A stretch of DNA of 5,492 bases from the NCBI GenBank assembly GCA_002428265.1, contig DIUR01000013.1, positions 1-5,492 on the forward strand. The letters run 5' to 3'. How positions within the stretch are numbered: the first letter of the stretch is position 1; every line of letters begins with the position of its first letter. The translations under genes and the position numbers were made by a program. Positions 5,377 to 5,492 of the stretch are shown here, in pieces. Source of the stretch: Bacteriovoracaceae bacterium UBA6153 (lineage in GTDB: Bacteria > Bdellovibrionota > Bacteriovoracia > Bacteriovoracales > Bacteriovoracaceae). Below the pieces are notes generated by a model. It ran no database searches, was not told the origin of the DNA, and worked only from the letters and a program-made list of their open reading frames with translations.

Positions 5377-5382
5377 TATAAT
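5377..5382 (+). promoter_or_regulatory. Possible -10 box upstream of the right-edge ORF
   Basis: TATAAT matches the consensus exactly and lies 25 bases before the ATG at 5408. No good -35 hexamer is seen 16-18 bases upstream, so an activator or a different promoter type would be needed. Confidence 0.35.
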
Positions 5383-5407
5383 CGTCGATGATAAAGGAAA
5401 TTTAATT

Positions 5408-5492
5408 ATGACTTATAAAAGCCGAAAGGAAATTTTAATGAAAAAGGACATAAAAAATGGTACTATATCTTCGTTCTTCGTTCTTCGTTCTT
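5408..5492 (+). CDS. 5' end of an unidentified ORF that runs into a heptanucleotide repeat
   Basis: An ATG with AAAGGA 9 bases upstream (5393-5398) opens a frame with no stop before the window edge. The first 19 residues are Lys-rich (MTYKSRKEILMKKDIKNGT); then the 7-base repeat gives a Phe/Val/Leu/Arg/Ser pattern. A second in-frame ATG (5438) has its own AAAGGA (5425-5430) at 7-base spacing. A third ATG (5457), in the +1 frame, follows AAAAAGGA at 8-base spacing. The product cannot be named. The partial length makes this tentative, and it could instead be a non-coding repeat locus. Confidence 0.4.
   Translation, partial: MTYKSRKEILMKKDIKNGTISSFFVLRS
5471..5492 (+). repeat. Heptanucleotide tandem repeat (TCGTTCT)n, continuing past the window
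   Basis: Three exact copies of TCGTTCT plus one further base reach the right edge, and the three bases before (TCT) match the end of a preceding unit. Because 7 is not a multiple of 3, gain or loss of a copy by slippage shifts the reading frame. The repeat has no stop codon in any plus-strand frame. Confidence 0.85.

Overview
This is an AT-rich bacterial accessory region. It mixes short operons on both strands, Shine-Dalgarno-type ribosome sites, a Hanks-type kinase, a receiver-only response regulator and a Sec-type exported protein. That suits a free-living, probably Gram-negative bacterium with a low-GC genome. Nothing seen fixes the phylum; a Bdellovibrionota-like host is only a guess from overall style.

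Layout. Positions 1-131 hold the tail of an open frame that starts off the left edge and ends in the peptide GQAMLLPS plus four residues. Positions 132-267 show no gene. The core (268-2998, minus strand) is a tight three-gene operon. In transcription order it encodes a PD-(D/E)XK nuclease-like protein with an internal winged helix, a soluble Ser/Thr protein kinase, and a 399-residue TIM-barrel-like protein that I cannot assign. The first two genes overlap by 38 bases, and the third begins on the base after the kinase stop codon. The three proteins probably work together, and a phage-defence or stress-response role is the leading inference. I do not recognise the combination as a named system.

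From the divergent gap at 2999-3169 a VOC/glyoxalase-fold gene runs rightward. It converges, with 3 bases between stop codons, on a small exported protein gene (3545-3976, minus). Next comes a stand-alone 'recombinase' domain gene (4160-4351). Its stop codon is embedded in a near-perfect ribosome site for a 27-codon ORF (4361-4444) that also ends in GQAMLLPS plus one residue. The two GQAMLLPS copies, about 4.3 kb apart, bracket the cargo genes, and the three base differences within those eight codons are all synonymous.

The right part has a single-domain response regulator (4482-4853, minus) divergent from a small XRE-family regulator (4953-5186, plus). Between them, a near-perfect inverted repeat (4906-4947) overlaps the predicted -10 box of the XRE gene and looks like its operator. 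Positions 5187-5407 hold no gene, but they contain a half-site match to that operator and a TATAAT box. At the right edge a new ORF starts with closely spaced, repeated ribosome-site/ATG units. It runs at once into a 7-base tandem repeat that continues off the window, the architecture expected of a phase-variable gene.
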